Below are positions 51,157 to 63,992 of a DNA stretch of 64,000 bases, piece by piece. The notes beneath the pieces were generated by a model. It worked only from the letters and a program-made list of their open reading frames with translations. It was not told the DNA's origin and did not search any database. This DNA comes from Calliopsis andreniformis (Eukaryota; Arthropoda; Insecta; Hymenoptera; Andrenidae), in the NCBI RefSeq assembly GCF_051401765.1, contig NW_027480449.1, forward strand, positions 4,216,001 to 4,280,000, written 5' to 3'. Each line of letters starts with the position of its first letter. Within the stretch, counting starts at the first letter, position 1. Position numbers and translations under genes: made by a program.

Positions 51157-51737
51157 GGACTGTTGTTTGAGGACTGTGGATTGAGGATTGAGGATTGGGG
51201 ATTGAGGATTGAGAATCGAGGATTGCAGATTGAAGATTGGGTATTGAGGATTGAACATTGAGGATTGAGGATTGAGGATTGAGGATTGAGGATTGAGGAT
51301 TGAAGATTGAGTATTGAGGATTGAAGATTGAGGATTGAGGATTGAGGATTGAGGATTGAGGATTGAGGATTGAGGATTGAGGATTCAGGATTGAGGACTG
51401 AGGATTGAGGATTGAAGATTGAGTATTGAGGATTGAAGATTGAGGATTGAGGATTGAGGATTGAGGATTGAGGATTGAGGATTGAGGATTGAGGATTGAG
51501 GATTGAGGATTGAAGATTGAGGATTGAGGATTGAGGATTAAAGGTTGAGCATTGAGGATTGAAGATTGAGGATTGATGATTGAGGATGGAGTATTGAGGA
51601 TTGAGGATTGAGTATTGGGGATTGAGGATTGAAGATTGAGGATTGAGGATTGAGGATTAATGATTGAGTATTGAGGATTGAAGATTGAGAATTGAGGATT
51701 GAGGATTGAACATTGAGGACTGAGTGTTGATGGTTGA

Positions 51738-52492
51738 GTGATGAGAATTGATGTTTGTGGATAGAGATTTGAAGATTGCAGATTGGGTATTGAGTATTGA
51801 AAACTGTGAATTGAGGATATTCTATTGGGGATTGAGGATTCACAACTGATTGTTGAGGACTGAGGGCTGAAGATTGAAGATTCAGGATTGAGGATTCAGA
51901 ATTGTGGTTTGAGGACTGAGGATTGAAAATTGAAGATTGAGTATTGAGGGTTGAGGATTGAGGATTGAGGATTGAGGATTGAGGATTGAGGATGAGGGCT
52001 GAGGGTTGAAGGTTGAGGTTTGAGGACTCAGGACTGAGGATTGAGGATTGAGAATTGAGGATTGAGGATTGAGGATTGAAGATTGAGGATAGGGTATTGA
52101 GGATTGAAGAATGAGGATGGAGGATGGGCGATTGAGGATTGAGGATAGAAGATTGAGTATTCAGGATTGGAGATTGACGATTGAGGATTGAGGATAGAGG
52201 ATCGAGGATTCAGGATTGAGGATTGAAGGTAGAGTATTGAGGATTGAAGATTGAGGATTGAGGATTGAGGATTGATGATTGAGGATCGAGAATTGAAGAT
52301 TGAGTATTGGGGACTGAGTGTTGAGGGTTGAGTGATGAGGATTGATGTTTGTGGATAGAGATTTGAAGATTGCAGATTGAGTATTGAGTATTGGAACCTG
52401 TGATTTGAGGATATTCTACTGAGGATTGAGGATTGACAACTGATTGTTGAGGACTGAGGGCTGAAGATTGAGGATTCAGGATTGAGGATTCA
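51738..52492 (+). repeat. A-C cassette dyad
   Basis: A 51,738-51,898 and C 52,332-52,492, 594 bp apart. Private changes: GGATTCA at A heptamer 15, GATTTGA at C heptamer 11 and CTACTGA at C heptamer 13. Confidence 0.88.
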
Positions 52493-53608
52493 GAATCGAG
52501 GCTTGAGGACTGAGGATTGAGGATTGAGGATTGAGGATTGAGGATTGAGGATTGAGGATTGAAGATTCAGTATTGAGGATTGAAGATTGAGGATGGAGGG
52601 TTGAGGATTGAGGATTGAGGATTGAGGATTGAGGATTGAGTACTGAAGATTGAGTATTGATTGCTGAGGATTGAGGATTGAGGATTGAGGACTGAGGATT
52701 GAGGATTGAGGATTGAAGATTGAATATTGATGATTGAAGATTGAGGATTGAGGATTGAGTGTTGTGGATTGAGGAAGATGACTGAGGGCTGAGTATTGAT
52801 GTTTGAGGTCTGAGGATTGAGGATTGAGGATTGAGAATTGAGGATTGAGGATTGAGGATTGAAGATTGAGGATTGGGTATTGAGGATTGAAGAATGAGCA
52901 TTGAGGATTGAGGATTGAGGATTGAGGATTGAAGATTGAGGATTGAGGGTTGAGGTTTGAGAATTGAAGATTGAGTATTGAGGATTGAAGATTGAGGATT
53001 GAGGATTGAGGATTGAGGATTGAGGATTGAGGATTGACGATTGAAGATTGAGGATTGGGTATTGAGGATTGAAGAATGAGGACTGAGGATTGAGGATTGA
53101 GGATTGAAGATTGAAGATTGAGTATTGAGGATTGAAGATTGAAGATTGAGGATTGAGGATTGAGGATTGAGTATTTAGGATTGAGGATTCAGGACTGAGG
53201 ACTGAAGATTGAGGATTGAGGATTGAGGATTAAAGGTTGAGCATTGAGGATTGAAGATTGAGGATTGATGATTGAGGATTGAGGATTGAGGATTGAGGAT
53301 TGAGGACTGAATATTGAAGATTGAGGATTGATGATTGAGGATTGAGTATTGAGGATTGAGGATTGAGTATTGGGGATTGCGGACTGAACATTGAGGATTG
53401 AGGATTGAGGATTGAGGATTGGGGATTGAGGATTGAGGATCGAGGATTGAAGATTGAAGATTGGGTATTGAGGATTGAACATTGAGGATTGAGGATTGAG
53501 GATTGAGGATTGAGGATTGAGGATTGAAGATTGAATATTGATGATTGAAGGTTGAGGATTGAGGATTGAGGGTTGTGGATTCAGGACGAGGACTGAGGGT
53601 TGAGTATT
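52493..53608 (+). repeat. Post-C satellite of the right domain
   Basis: The first 400 bp follow the same course as after the C cassettes at 11,948 and 20,952, including the GGAAGATGACTGAGG mark near 52,783. From about 52,930 it resembles 45.3-45.9 kb instead, so another breakpoint lies near there. Confidence 0.75.
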
Positions 53609-55775
53609 GATGTTTGAGGTCTGAGGATTGAGGATAGAGGATTGAGAATTGAGGATTGAGGATTGAGGATTGAAGATTGAGGATTGGGGATTGAGGATTG
53701 AGTATCGAGGATTGAAGATTGAAGATTGGGTATTGAGGATTGATCATTGAGGATTGAGGATTGAGGATTGAGGATTGAGGATTGAGGATTGAAGATTGAA
53801 TATTGATGATTGAAGGTTGAGGATTGAGGATTGAGGGTTGTGGATTCAGGACGAGGACTGAGGGTTGAGTATTGATGTTTGAGGTCTGAGGATTGAGGAT
53901 AGAAGATTGAGAATTGAGGATTGAGGATTGAGGATTGAAGATTGAGGATTGGGTATTGAGGACTGAAGAATGAGGACTGAGGATTGAGGATTGAGGATTG
54001 AGGATTGAAGATTGAGTATTGAGGATTGAAGATTGAGGATTGAGGATTGAGGATTGAGGATTGAGTATTGAGGATTGAGGATTGAGGATTGAGGGTTGAG
54101 GATTGAAGATTGAGTATTGAGGATTGAAGATTGAGGATTGAGGATTGAGGATTGAGGATTGAGGATTGAGGATTGAGGATTGAGGATTGAGGATTGAGGA
54201 CTGAGGATTGAGGATTGAAGATTGAGTATTGAGGATTGAAGATTGAGGATTGAGGATTGAGGATTGAGGATTGAGGATTGAGGATTGAGGATTGAGGATT
54301 GAGGATTGAAGATTGAGGATTGAGGATTGAGGATTAAAGGTTGAGCATTGAGGATTGAAGATTGAGTATTGATGACTGAGGATTGAGGATTGAGGATTGT
54401 GGATTGAGGGTTGAGGATTGAGGATTGAAGATTGAGTATTGAGGATTGAAGATTGAGGATTGAGTATTGAGGATCGAGGATTGAGAATGAGGGCTGAGGG
54501 TTGTGGATTGAGGTTTGAGGGTTGAGGACCGAGGATTGAGGATTGATGGTTGAGTATTGGGGATTGAAGATTGAGGATTGAGGATTGAGGATTGAGGATT
54601 GAGGTTTGAGGATTGGGGATTGAAAATTGAGAACTGGGGACTGAGTGTTGAGGGTTGAGTGATGAGAATTGGTGTTTGTGGATAGAGATTTAAAGATTGC
54701 AGATTGAGTATTGAGTATTGAAAACTGTGAGTTGATGATATTCTATTGAGGATTGAGAATTGACAACTGATTGTTGAGGACTGAGGTCTGAAGATTGAGG
54801 ATTCAGGATTGAGGATCCAGGATTGAGGTTTGAGGACTGAGGATTGAGGATAGAGGATTGAGGATTGAGGATTGAGGATTGAGCATTGAGGATTGAGGAT
54901 TGAAGATTGAGGATTGGGCTTTGCGGATTGAACATTGAAGATTGAGGATTGAGGATTGAGGACTGAAGATTGAGTATTGATGATTGAAGATTGATGATTG
55001 AGGATTGAGGGTTATGGATTGAGGACGAGGACTGAGGGTTGAGTATTGATGTCTGAGGTCTGAGGATTGAGGATTGAGGATTGAGAATTGAGGATTGAGG
55101 ATTGAGGATTGAAGATTGAGGATTGGGTATTGAGGATTGAAGAATGAGCATTGAGGATTGAGGATTGAGGATTGAGGATTGAAGATTGAGGATTGAGGAT
55201 TGAGGTTTGAGAATTGAAGATTGAGTATTGAGGATTGAAGATTGAGGATTGAGGATTGAGGATTGAGGATTGAGGATTGAGGATTGACGATTGAAGATTG
55301 AGGATTGGGTATTGAGGATTGAAGAATGAGGACTGAGGATTGAGGATTGAGGATTGAGGATTGAAGATTGAGTATTGAGGATTGAAGATTGAAGATTGAG
55401 GATTGAGGATTGAGGATTGAGGATTTAGGATTGAGGATTGAGGACTGAGGATTGAAGATTGAGGATTGAGGATTGAGGATTAAAGGTTGAGCATTGAGGA
55501 TTGAAGATTGAGGATTGATGATTGAGGATTGAGGATTGAGGATTGAGGATTGAGGACTGAATATTGAAGATTGAGGATTGATGATTGAGGATTGAGTATT
55601 GAGGATTGAGGATTGAGTATTGGGGATTGCGGATAGAACATTGAGGATTGAGGATTGAGGATTGAGGATTGGGGATTGAGGATTGAGTATCGAGGATTGA
55701 AGGTTGAAGATTGGGTATTGAGGATTGATCATTGAGGATTGAGGATTGAGGATTGAGGATTGAGGATTGAGGATT
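53609..55775 (+). repeat. Duplicated block, copy 1 (partner 59,621-61,787)
   Basis: Offset 6,012 holds at GTATCGA (53,702 and 59,714), the D cassette, and every heptamer landmark compared up to about 55,775. Length about 2.17 kb. Both copies share the GGGGATTGAAAATTGAG stretch upstream of D near 54,613, which is unique to this pair. Confidence 0.87.
54659..54819 (+). repeat. D cassette
   Basis: GAGTTGA at heptamer 11 is shared only with 60,671. Followed by a GGGCTTTG heptamer near 54,917, also shared only with that copy. Confidence 0.88.
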
Positions 55776-56574
55776 GAAGATTGAATATTGATGATTGAAG
55801 GTTGAGGATTGAGGATTGAGGGTTGTGGATTCAGGACGAGGACTGAGGGTTGAGTATTGATGTTTGAGGTCTGAGGATTGAGGATAGAAGATTGAGAATT
55901 GAGGATTGAGGATTGAGGATTGAAGATTGAGGATTGGGTATTGAGGACTGAAGAATGAGGACTGAGGATTGAGGATTGAGGATTGAGGATTGAAGATTGA
56001 GTATTGAGGATTGAAGATTGAGGATTGAGGATTGAGGATTGAGGATTGAGGATTGAGGATTGAGGATTGAGGATTGTGGGTTGAGGATTGAAGATTGAGT
56101 ATTGAGGATTGAGGATTGAGGATTGAGGATTGAGGATTGAAGATTGAGTATTGAGGATTGAAGATTGAGGATTGAGGATTGAGGATTGAGGATTGAGGAT
56201 TGAGTATTGAGGATTGAAGATTGAGGATTGAGGATTGAGGATTGAGGATTGAGGATTGAGGATTGAGGATTGAGGATTAAGGATTGAAGATTGAGGATTG
56301 AGGATTGAGGATTAAAGGTTGAGCAATGAGGATTGAAGATTGAGGATTGATGATTGAGGATTGAGGATTGAGGATTGAGGATTGAGGATTGAGTATTGAA
56401 GATTGAGGATTGATGATTGAGGATGGAGGATTGAGGATTGAGGATTGAGTATTGGGGATTGAGGATTGAAGATTGAGGATTGAGTATTGAGGATTAATGG
56501 TTGAGTATTGAGGATTGAAGATTGAGAATTGAGGATTGAGGATTGAACATTGAGGACTGAGCGTTGATGGTTGA
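55776..56574 (+). repeat. Satellite before an A-C dyad
   Basis: GGACGA near 55,836, a GGATTGT-GGGTTGA variant near 56,075 and GGATTAA-AGGTTGA-GCAATGA near 56,313 (GCATTGA in other copies). The part from 56,341 recurs at 57,481. Confidence 0.78.
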
Positions 56575-57336
56575 GTGATGAGGATTGATGTTTGTGGATA
56601 GAGATTTGAAGATTGCAGATTGGGTATTGAGTATTGAAAACTGTGAATTGAGGATATTCTATTGGGGATTGAGGATTGACAACTGATTGTTGAGGATTGA
56701 GGGCTGAAGATTGAGGATTCAGGATTGAGGGTTCAGAATTGTGGTTTGAGGACTGAGGATTGAAGATTGAAGATTGAGTATTGAGGGTTGAGGATTGAGG
56801 ATTGAGGATTGAGGATTGAGGATTGAGGATGAGGGCTGAGGGTTGAAGGTTGAGGTTTGAGGACTCAGGACTGAGGATTGAGGATTGAGAATTGAGGATT
56901 GAGGATTGAGGATTGAGGATTGAAGATTGAGGATAGGGTATTGAGGATTGAAGAATGAGGATGGAGGATGGGCGATTGAGGATTGAGGATTGAAGATTGA
57001 GTATTCAGGATTGGAGATTGACGATTGAGGATTGAGGATTGAGGATCGAGGATTGAGGATTGAGGATTGAAGATTGAGTATTGAGGATTGAAGATTGAGG
57101 ATTGAGGACTGAGGATTGAGGATTGAGGATTGAGAATTGAAGATTGAGTTTTGGGGACTGAGTGTTGAGGGTTGAGTGATGAGGATTGATGTTTGTGGAT
57201 AGAGATTTGAAGATTGCAGATTGAGTATTGAGCATTGGAACCTGTGAATTGAGGATATTCTATTGAGGATTGAGGATTGACAACTGATTGTTGAGGACTG
57301 AGGGCTGAAGATTGAGGATTCAGGATTGAGGATTCA
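56575..57336 (+). repeat. A-C dyad with 601-bp spacing
   Basis: A 56,575-56,735 and C 57,176-57,336. The distance is one heptamer over the usual 594. A has GGATTGA at heptamers 2 and 18 and GGGTTCA at 23, shared only with the A at 57,715. C belongs to the GCATTGG branch and, unlike its twin at 50,646, is full length. Confidence 0.88.
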
Positions 57337-57714
57337 GAATCGAGGCTTGAGGACTGAGGATTGAGGATTGAGGATTGAGGATTGAGGATTGAGGATTGAG
57401 GACTGAGGATTGTGGATTGAGGATTGAGGATTGAGTATTGAAGACTGAGGATTTTGGATTGAGGATTGAGGATTGAGGATTGAGGATTGATGATTGAGGA
57501 TTGAGGATTGAGGATTGAGGATTGAGGATTGAGTATTGAAGATTGAGGATTGATGATTGAGGATGGAGGATTGAGGATTGAGGATTGAGTATTGGGGATT
57601 GAGGATTGAAGATTGAGGATTGAGTATTGAGGATTAATGATTGAGTATTGAGGATTGAAGATTGAGAATTGAGGATTGAGGATTGAACATTGAGGACTGA
57701 GCGTTGATGGTTGA

Positions 57715-57875
57715 GTGATGAGGATTGATGTTTGTGGATAGAGATTTGAAGACTGCAGATTGGGTATTGAGTATTGAAAACTGTGAATTGAGGATATTCT
57801 ATTGGGGATTGAGGATTGACAACTGATTGTTGAGGATTGAGGGCTGAAGATTGAGGATTCAGGATTGAGGGTTCA
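57715..57875 (+). repeat. A cassette without C partner
   Basis: AGACTGC at heptamer 6 is private. GGATTGA at 18 and GGGTTCA at 23 tie it to 56,575. Instead of the A-C spacer it runs on into E-type surroundings from 58.2 kb. Confidence 0.87.
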
Positions 57876-58511
57876 GAATTGTGGTTTGAGGACTGAGGAT
57901 TGAAGATTGAAGATTGAGTATTGAGGGTTGAGGATTGAGGATTGAGGATTGAGGATTGAGGATGAGGGCTGAGGGTTGAAGGTTGAGGTTTGAGGACTCA
58001 GGACTGAGGATTGAGGATTGAGGATTGAGGATTGAGGATTGAGGATTGAGGATTGAGGATTGAGTATTGAGGATTGAAGATTGAGTATTGAGGACTGAAG
58101 ATTGAGGATTGAGGTTTGAGGTTTGAGGATTGAGGATTGAGGATTGAGGATTGAGGATTGAGGTTTGAAGATTGAGGATTGAGGATTGAGGATTAAAGGT
58201 TGAGCATTGAGGATTGAAGATTGAGGATTGATGATTGAGGATTGAGGATTGAGGATTGAGGATTGAGGATTGAGTATTGAAGATTGAGGATTGATGATTG
58301 AGGATGGAGGATTGGGGATTGAGGATTGAGTATTGGGTATTGAGGATTGAAGATTGAGGATTTGTTGTTGAGGATTGAAGAATGAGGATTGAGGATTGAG
58401 GATTGAGGATTGAGGATTGAAGGTTGAGTATTGAGGATTGAAGATTGAGGATTGAGGATTGGGGATTGAGGATTGAGGATTGAGGATTGAGGATTGAGGA
58501 TTGAGGATTGA

Positions 58512-58567
58512 CAAATGATTGTTGAGGACTGAGGGCTGAAGATTGAGGATTCAGGATTGAGGATTCA
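58512..58567 (+). repeat. E-type element with CAAATGA start
   Basis: Eight heptamers, beginning CAAATGA and retaining GGACTGA and GGATTCA like a full cassette, so it differs from the twelve E copies with CAACTAA, GAACTGA and GTATTCA. It may represent an older state of E. Confidence 0.84.
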
Positions 58568-59042
58568 GAACTGAGGTTTGAGGACTGAGGATTGAGGATT
58601 GAGGATTGAAGATTGAATATTGATGATCGAAGATTGAGGATTGAGGATTGAGGGTTGTGTATTGAGGACAAGGACTGAGGGTTGAGTATTGATGTTTGAG
58701 GTCTGAGGATTGAGGATTGAGTATTCAGAATAGAGGATTGAGGATTGAGGAATGAAGATTGAGGATTTGGTGTTGAGGATTGAAGAATGAGGATTGAGGA
58801 TTGAGGATTGAGGATTGAGGATTGAAGATTGAGTATTGAGGATTGAAGATTGAGGATTGAGGATTGAGGATTGAGGATTGAGGATTGAGGATTGAGGATT
58901 GAGTATTGATGATTGAAGATTGAGGATTGATGATTGAGGACTGAGGATTGAGGATTGAGGATTAATGATTGAGTATTGAGGATTGAAGATTGAGAATTGA
59001 GGATTGAGGATTGAACATTGATGACTGAGCGTTGATGGTTGA

Positions 59043-59203
59043 GTGATGAGAAATGATGTTTGTGGATAGAGATTTGAAGATTGCAGATTGGGTATTGAGT
59101 ATTGAAAACTGTGAATTGAGGATATTCTATTGGGGATTGAGGATTGACATCTGATTGTTGAGGACTGAGGGCTGAAGATTGAGGATTCAGGATTGAGGAT
59201 TCA
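59043..59203 (+). repeat. A cassette
   Basis: GAAATGA at heptamer 2 and CATCTGA at 16 are private; its duplicate at 62,706 has the usual GAATTGA and CAACTGA. No C follows at 594 bp. Confidence 0.87.
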
Positions 59204-59620
59204 GAATTGTGGTTTGAGGACTGAGGATTGAAGATTGAAGATTGAGTATTGAGTGTTGAGGATTGAGGATTGAGGATTGAGGATTGAGGATTGAGGATTG
59301 AGGATTGAGTATTGATGATTGAAGATTGAGGATTGATGATTGAGGATTGAGGATTGAGGATTGAGGATTGAAGATTCAGTATTGAGGATTGAAGATTGAG
59401 GATGGAGGATTGAGGATTGAGGATTGAGGATTGAGGATTGAGTACTGAAGATTGAGTATTGATTGCTGGGGATTGAGGATTGATTGCTGGGGATTGAGGA
59501 TTGAGGATTGAGGACTGAGGATTGAGGATTGAGGATTGAAGATTGAATATTGATGATTGAAGGTTGAGGATTGAGGATTGAGTGTTGTGGATTGAGGAAG
59601 AGGACTGAGGGCTGAGTATT

Positions 59621-61787
59621 GATGTTTGAGGTCTGAGGATTGAGGATAGAGGATTGAGAATTGAGGATTGAGGATTGAGGATTGAAGATTGAGGATTGGG
59701 GATTGAGGATTGAGTATCGAGGATTGAAGATTGAAGATTGGGTATTGAGGATTGATCATTGAGGATTGAGGATTGAGGATTGAGGATTGAGGATTGAGGA
59801 TTGAAGATTGAATATTGATGATTGAAGGTTGAGGATTGAGGATTGAGGGTTGTGGATTCAGGACGAGGACTGAGGGTTGAGTATTGATGTTTGAGGTCTG
59901 AGGATTGAGGATAGAAGATTGAGAATTGAGGATTGAGGATTGAGGATTGAAGATTGAGGATTGGGTATTGAGGACTGAAGAATGAGGACTGAGGATTGAG
60001 GATTGAGGATTGAGGATTGAAGATTGAGTATTGAGGATTGAAGATTGAGGATTGAGGATTGAAGATTGAGGATTGAGTATTGAGGATTGAGGATTGAGGA
60101 TTGAGGGTTGAGGATTGAAGATTGAGTATTGAGGATTGAAGATTGAGGATTGAGGATTGAGGATTGAGGATTGAGGATTGAGGATTGAGGATTGAGGATT
60201 GAGGATTGAGGACTGAGGATTGAGGATTGAAGATTGAGTATTGAGGATTGAAGATTGAGGATTGAGGATTGAGGATTGAGGATTGAGGATTGAGGATTGA
60301 GGATTGAGGATTGAGGATTGAAGATTGAGGATTGAGGATTGAGGATTAAAGGTTGAGCATTGAGGATTGAAGATTGAGGATTGATGACTGAGGATTGAGG
60401 ATTGAGGATTGTGGATTGAGGGTTGAGGATTGAGGATTGAAGATTGAGTATTGAGGATTGAAGATTGAGGATTGAGTATTGAGGATCGAGGATTGAGAAT
60501 GAGGGCTGAGGGTTGTGGATTGAGGTTTGAGGGTTGAGGACCGAGGATTGAGGATTGATGGTTGAGTATTGGGGATTGAAGATTGAGGATTGAGGATTGA
60601 GGATTGAGGATTGAGGTTTGAGGATTGGGGATTGAAAATTGAGAACTGGGGACTGAGTGTTGAGGGTTGAGTGATGAGAATTGGTGTTTGTGGATAGAGA
60701 TTTAAAGATTGCAGATTGAGTATTGAGTATTGAAAACTGTGAGTTGATGATATTCTATTGAGGATTGAGAATTGACAACTGATTGTTGAGGACTGAGGTC
60801 TGAAGATTGAGGATTCAGGATTGAGGATCCAGGATTGAGGTTTGAGGACTGAGGATTGAGGATAGAGGATTGAGGATTGAGGATTGAGGATTGAGCATTG
60901 AGGATTGAGGATTGAAGATTGAGGATTGGGCTTTGCGGATTGAACATTGAAGATTGAGGATTGAGGATTGAGGACTGAAGATTGAGTATTGATGATTGAA
61001 GATTGATGATTGAGGATTGAGGGTTATGGATTGAGGACGAGGACTGAGGGTTGAGTATTGATGTCTGAGGTCTGAGGATTGAGGATTGAGGATTGAGAAT
61101 TGAGGATTGAGGATTGAGGATTGAAGATTGAGGATTGGGTATTGAGGATTGAAGAATGAGCATTGAGGATTGAGGATTGAGGATTGAGGATTGAAGATTG
61201 AGGATTGAGGATTGAGGTTTGAGAATTGAAGATTGAGTATTGAGGATTGAAGATTGAGGATTGAGGATTGAGGATTGAGGATTGAGGATTGAGGATTGAC
61301 GATTGAAGATTGAGGATTGGGTATTGAGGATTGAAGAATGAGGACTGAGGATTGAGGATTGAGGATTGAGGATTGAAGATTGAGTATTGAGGATTGAAGA
61401 TTGAAGATTGAGGATTGAGGATTGAGGATTGAGGATTTAGGATTGAGGATTGAGGACTGAGGATTGAAGATTGAGGATTGAGGATTGAGGATTAAAGGTT
61501 GAGCATTGAGGATTGAAGATTGAGGATTGATGATTGAGGATTGAGGATTGAGGATTGAGGATTGAGGACTGAATATTGAAGATTGAGGATTGATGATTGA
61601 GGATTGAGTATTGAGGATTGAGGATTGAGTATTGGGGATTGCGGATAGAACATTGAGGATTGAGGATTGAGGATTGAGGATTGGGGATTGAGGATTGAGT
61701 ATCGAGGATTGAAGGTTGAAGATTGGGTATTGAGGATTGATCATTGAGGATTGAGGATTGAGGATTGAGGATTGAGGATTGAGGATT
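59621..61787 (+). repeat. Duplicated block, copy 2 (partner 53,609-55,775)
   Basis: Starts 70 bp before the end of the block shared with 63 kb, so two duplications overlap here. Near 60,062 an AGATTGA replaces a GGATTGA of copy 1. Confidence 0.86.
60671..60831 (+). repeat. D cassette
   Basis: Equal to the copy at 54,659 in all diagnostic heptamers. Confidence 0.88.
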
Positions 61788-62174
61788 GAGGATTGAGGAT
61801 TGAGGATTGAAGATTGAGGATTGATGATTGAGGATTGAGGATTGAGGATTGAGGATTGAAGATTGAGTATTGAGGATTGAAGATTGAGGATTGATGATTG
61901 AGGATTGAGGATTGAGGATTGAGGATTGAGGATTGAGTATTGAAGATTGAGGATTGATGATTGAGGATGGAGGATTGGGGATTGAGGATTGAGTATTGGG
62001 TATTGAGGATTGAAGATTGAGGATTTGTTGTTGAGGATTGAAGAATGAGGATTGAGGATTGAGGATTGAGGATTGAGGATTGAAGGTTGAGTATTGAGGA
62101 TTGAAGATTGAGGATTGAGGATTGGGGATTGAGGATTGAGGATTGAGGATTGAGGATTGAGGATTGAGGATTGA

Positions 62175-62230
62175 CAAATGATTGTTGAGGACTGAGGGCT
62201 GAAGATTGAGGATTCAGGATTGAGGATTCA
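62175..62230 (+). repeat. E-type element with CAAATGA start
   Basis: Duplicate of the element at 58,512; same heptamers. Confidence 0.84.
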
Positions 62231-62705
62231 GAACTGAGGTTTGAGGACTGAGGATTGAGGATTGAGGATTGAAGATTGAATATTGATGATCGAAGATTGG
62301 GGATTGAGGATTGAGGGTTGTGTATTGAGGACAAGGACTGAGGGTTGAGTATTGATGTTTGAGGTCTGAGGATTGAGGATTGAGTATTCAGAATAGAGGA
62401 TTGAGGATTGAGGAATGAAGATTGAGGATTTGGTGTTGAGGATTGAAGAATGAGGATTGAGGATTGAGGATTGAGGATTGAGGATTGAAGACTGAGTATT
62501 GAGGATTGAAGATTGAGGATTGAGGATTGAGGATTGAGGATTGAGGATTGAGGATTGAGGATTGAGTATTGATGATTGAAGATTGAGGATTGATGATTGA
62601 GGACTGAGGATTGAGGATTGAGGATTAATGATTGAGTATTGAGGATTGAAGATTGAGAATTGAGGATTGAGGATTGAACATTGATGACTGAGCGTTGATG
62701 GTTGA

Positions 62706-62866
62706 GTGATGAGAATTGATGTTTGTGGATAGAGATTTGAAGATTGCAGATTGGGTATTGAGTATTGAAAACTGTGAATTGAGGATATTCTATTGGGGAT
62801 TGAGGATTGACAACTGATTGTTGAGGACTGAGGGCTGAAGATTGAGGATTCAGGATTGAGGATTCA
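62706..62866 (+). repeat. A cassette
   Basis: Standard A heptamers throughout. No C cassette follows; the next cassette is B, 1,126 bp on. Confidence 0.87.
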
Positions 62867-63353
62867 GAATTGTGGTTTGAGGACTGAGGATTGAAGATTG
62901 AAGATTGAGTATTGAGTGTTGAGGATTGAGGATTGAGGATTGAGGATTGAGGATTGAGGATTGAGGATTGAGTATTGATGATTGAAGATTGAGGATTGAT
63001 GATTGAGGATTGAGGATTGAGGATTGAGGATTGAAGATTCAGTATTGAGGATTGAAGATTGAGGATGGAGGATTGAGGATTGAGGATTGAGGATTGAGGA
63101 TTGAGTACTGAAGATTGAGTATTGATTGCTGGGGATTGAGGATTGATTGCTGGGGATTGAGGATTGAGGATAGAGGACTGAGGATTGAGGATTGAGGATT
63201 GAAGATTGAATATTGATGATTGAAGGTTGAGGATTGAGGATTGAGTGTTGTGGATTGAGGAAGAGGACTGAGGGCTGAGTATTGATGTTTGAGGTCTGAG
63301 GATTGAGGATAGAGGATTGAGAATTGAGGATTGAGGATTGAGGATTGAAGATT

Positions 63354-63831
63354 GACGATTGGGTATTGAGGATTGAAGAATGAGGACTGAGGATTGAGGA
63401 TTGAGGATTGAGGATTGAGGATTGAAGATTGAGTATTGAGGATCGGAGATTGAGGATTGAGGATTCAGGATTGAGGATTGAGGATTGAGGATTGAGGATT
63501 GAGGATTGAGGATTGGAGATTGAGGATTGAAGACTGAGGATTGATGATTGAGGATTGAGGATTGAGGATTGAGGATTGAGGACTGAATATTGAAGATTGA
63601 GGATTGATGATTGAGGATTGAGTATTGAGGATTGAGGATTGAGTATTGGGGATTGCGGATTGAATATTGAGGATTGAGGATTGAGGATTGAGGATTGAGG
63701 ATTGTGGATTGAGGATTGAGGATTGAGTATTGAAGATTGAGTATTGGGGATTGAGGATTGAGGATTGAGGGTTGAGGATTGAGGATTGACGATTGAAGAT
63801 TGAGAATTGGGGACTGAGAGTTGATGGTTGA
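63354..63831 (+). repeat. Satellite before the last B cassette
   Basis: GGATCGGAGATTG near 63,442 and GGATTGGAGATTG near 63,512 are variants not seen elsewhere on reading. Ends in the B lead-in GAGAGTTGATGGTTGA. Confidence 0.75.
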
Positions 63832-63992
63832 GTGATGAGAATTGATGTTTGTGGATAGAGATATGAAGATTGCAGATTGAGTATTGCGTATGGAAAACTC
63901 TGAACTGAGGATACTCTAGTGAGGATTGAAGATTGACAACTGATTGTTGAGGACTGAGTGCTGAAGATTGAGGATTCAGGATTGAGGATTCA
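63832..63992 (+). repeat. B cassette, branch 1, at the window end
   Basis: GAACTGA at 11, GGATTGA at 14, AGATTGA at 15 and GTGCTGA at 19 place it with 50,996. Complete, with the satellite continuing past base 64,000. Confidence 0.88.

Larger units (their letters stand above)
56341..58020 (+). repeat. Segment repeated at 1,140-bp offset
   Basis: 56,341-56,887 matches 57,481-58,020 (offset 1,140, later 1,133 after loss of one heptamer). Each copy holds an A cassette. The repeated part is about 540 bp and the intervening 590 bp hold a C cassette, so this is a dispersed rather than adjacent pair. Confidence 0.85.
58212..59690 (+). repeat. Duplicated block, copy 1 (partner 61,875-63,353)
   Basis: Offset 3,663 holds at GGATTTGTTGTTG (58,358 and 62,021), the E-type element, the A cassette and a local doublet of TTGATTGCTGGGG near 59,460. 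About 1.48 kb; edges approximate. Confidence 0.85.
61875..63353 (+). repeat. Duplicated block, copy 2 (partner 58,212-59,690)
   Basis: Contains E-type, A and the TTGATTGCTGGGG doublet (near 63,122 and 63,145). Differences from copy 1 include AGACTGA for AGATTGA near 62,487 and GGATAGA near 63,169. Confidence 0.85.
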
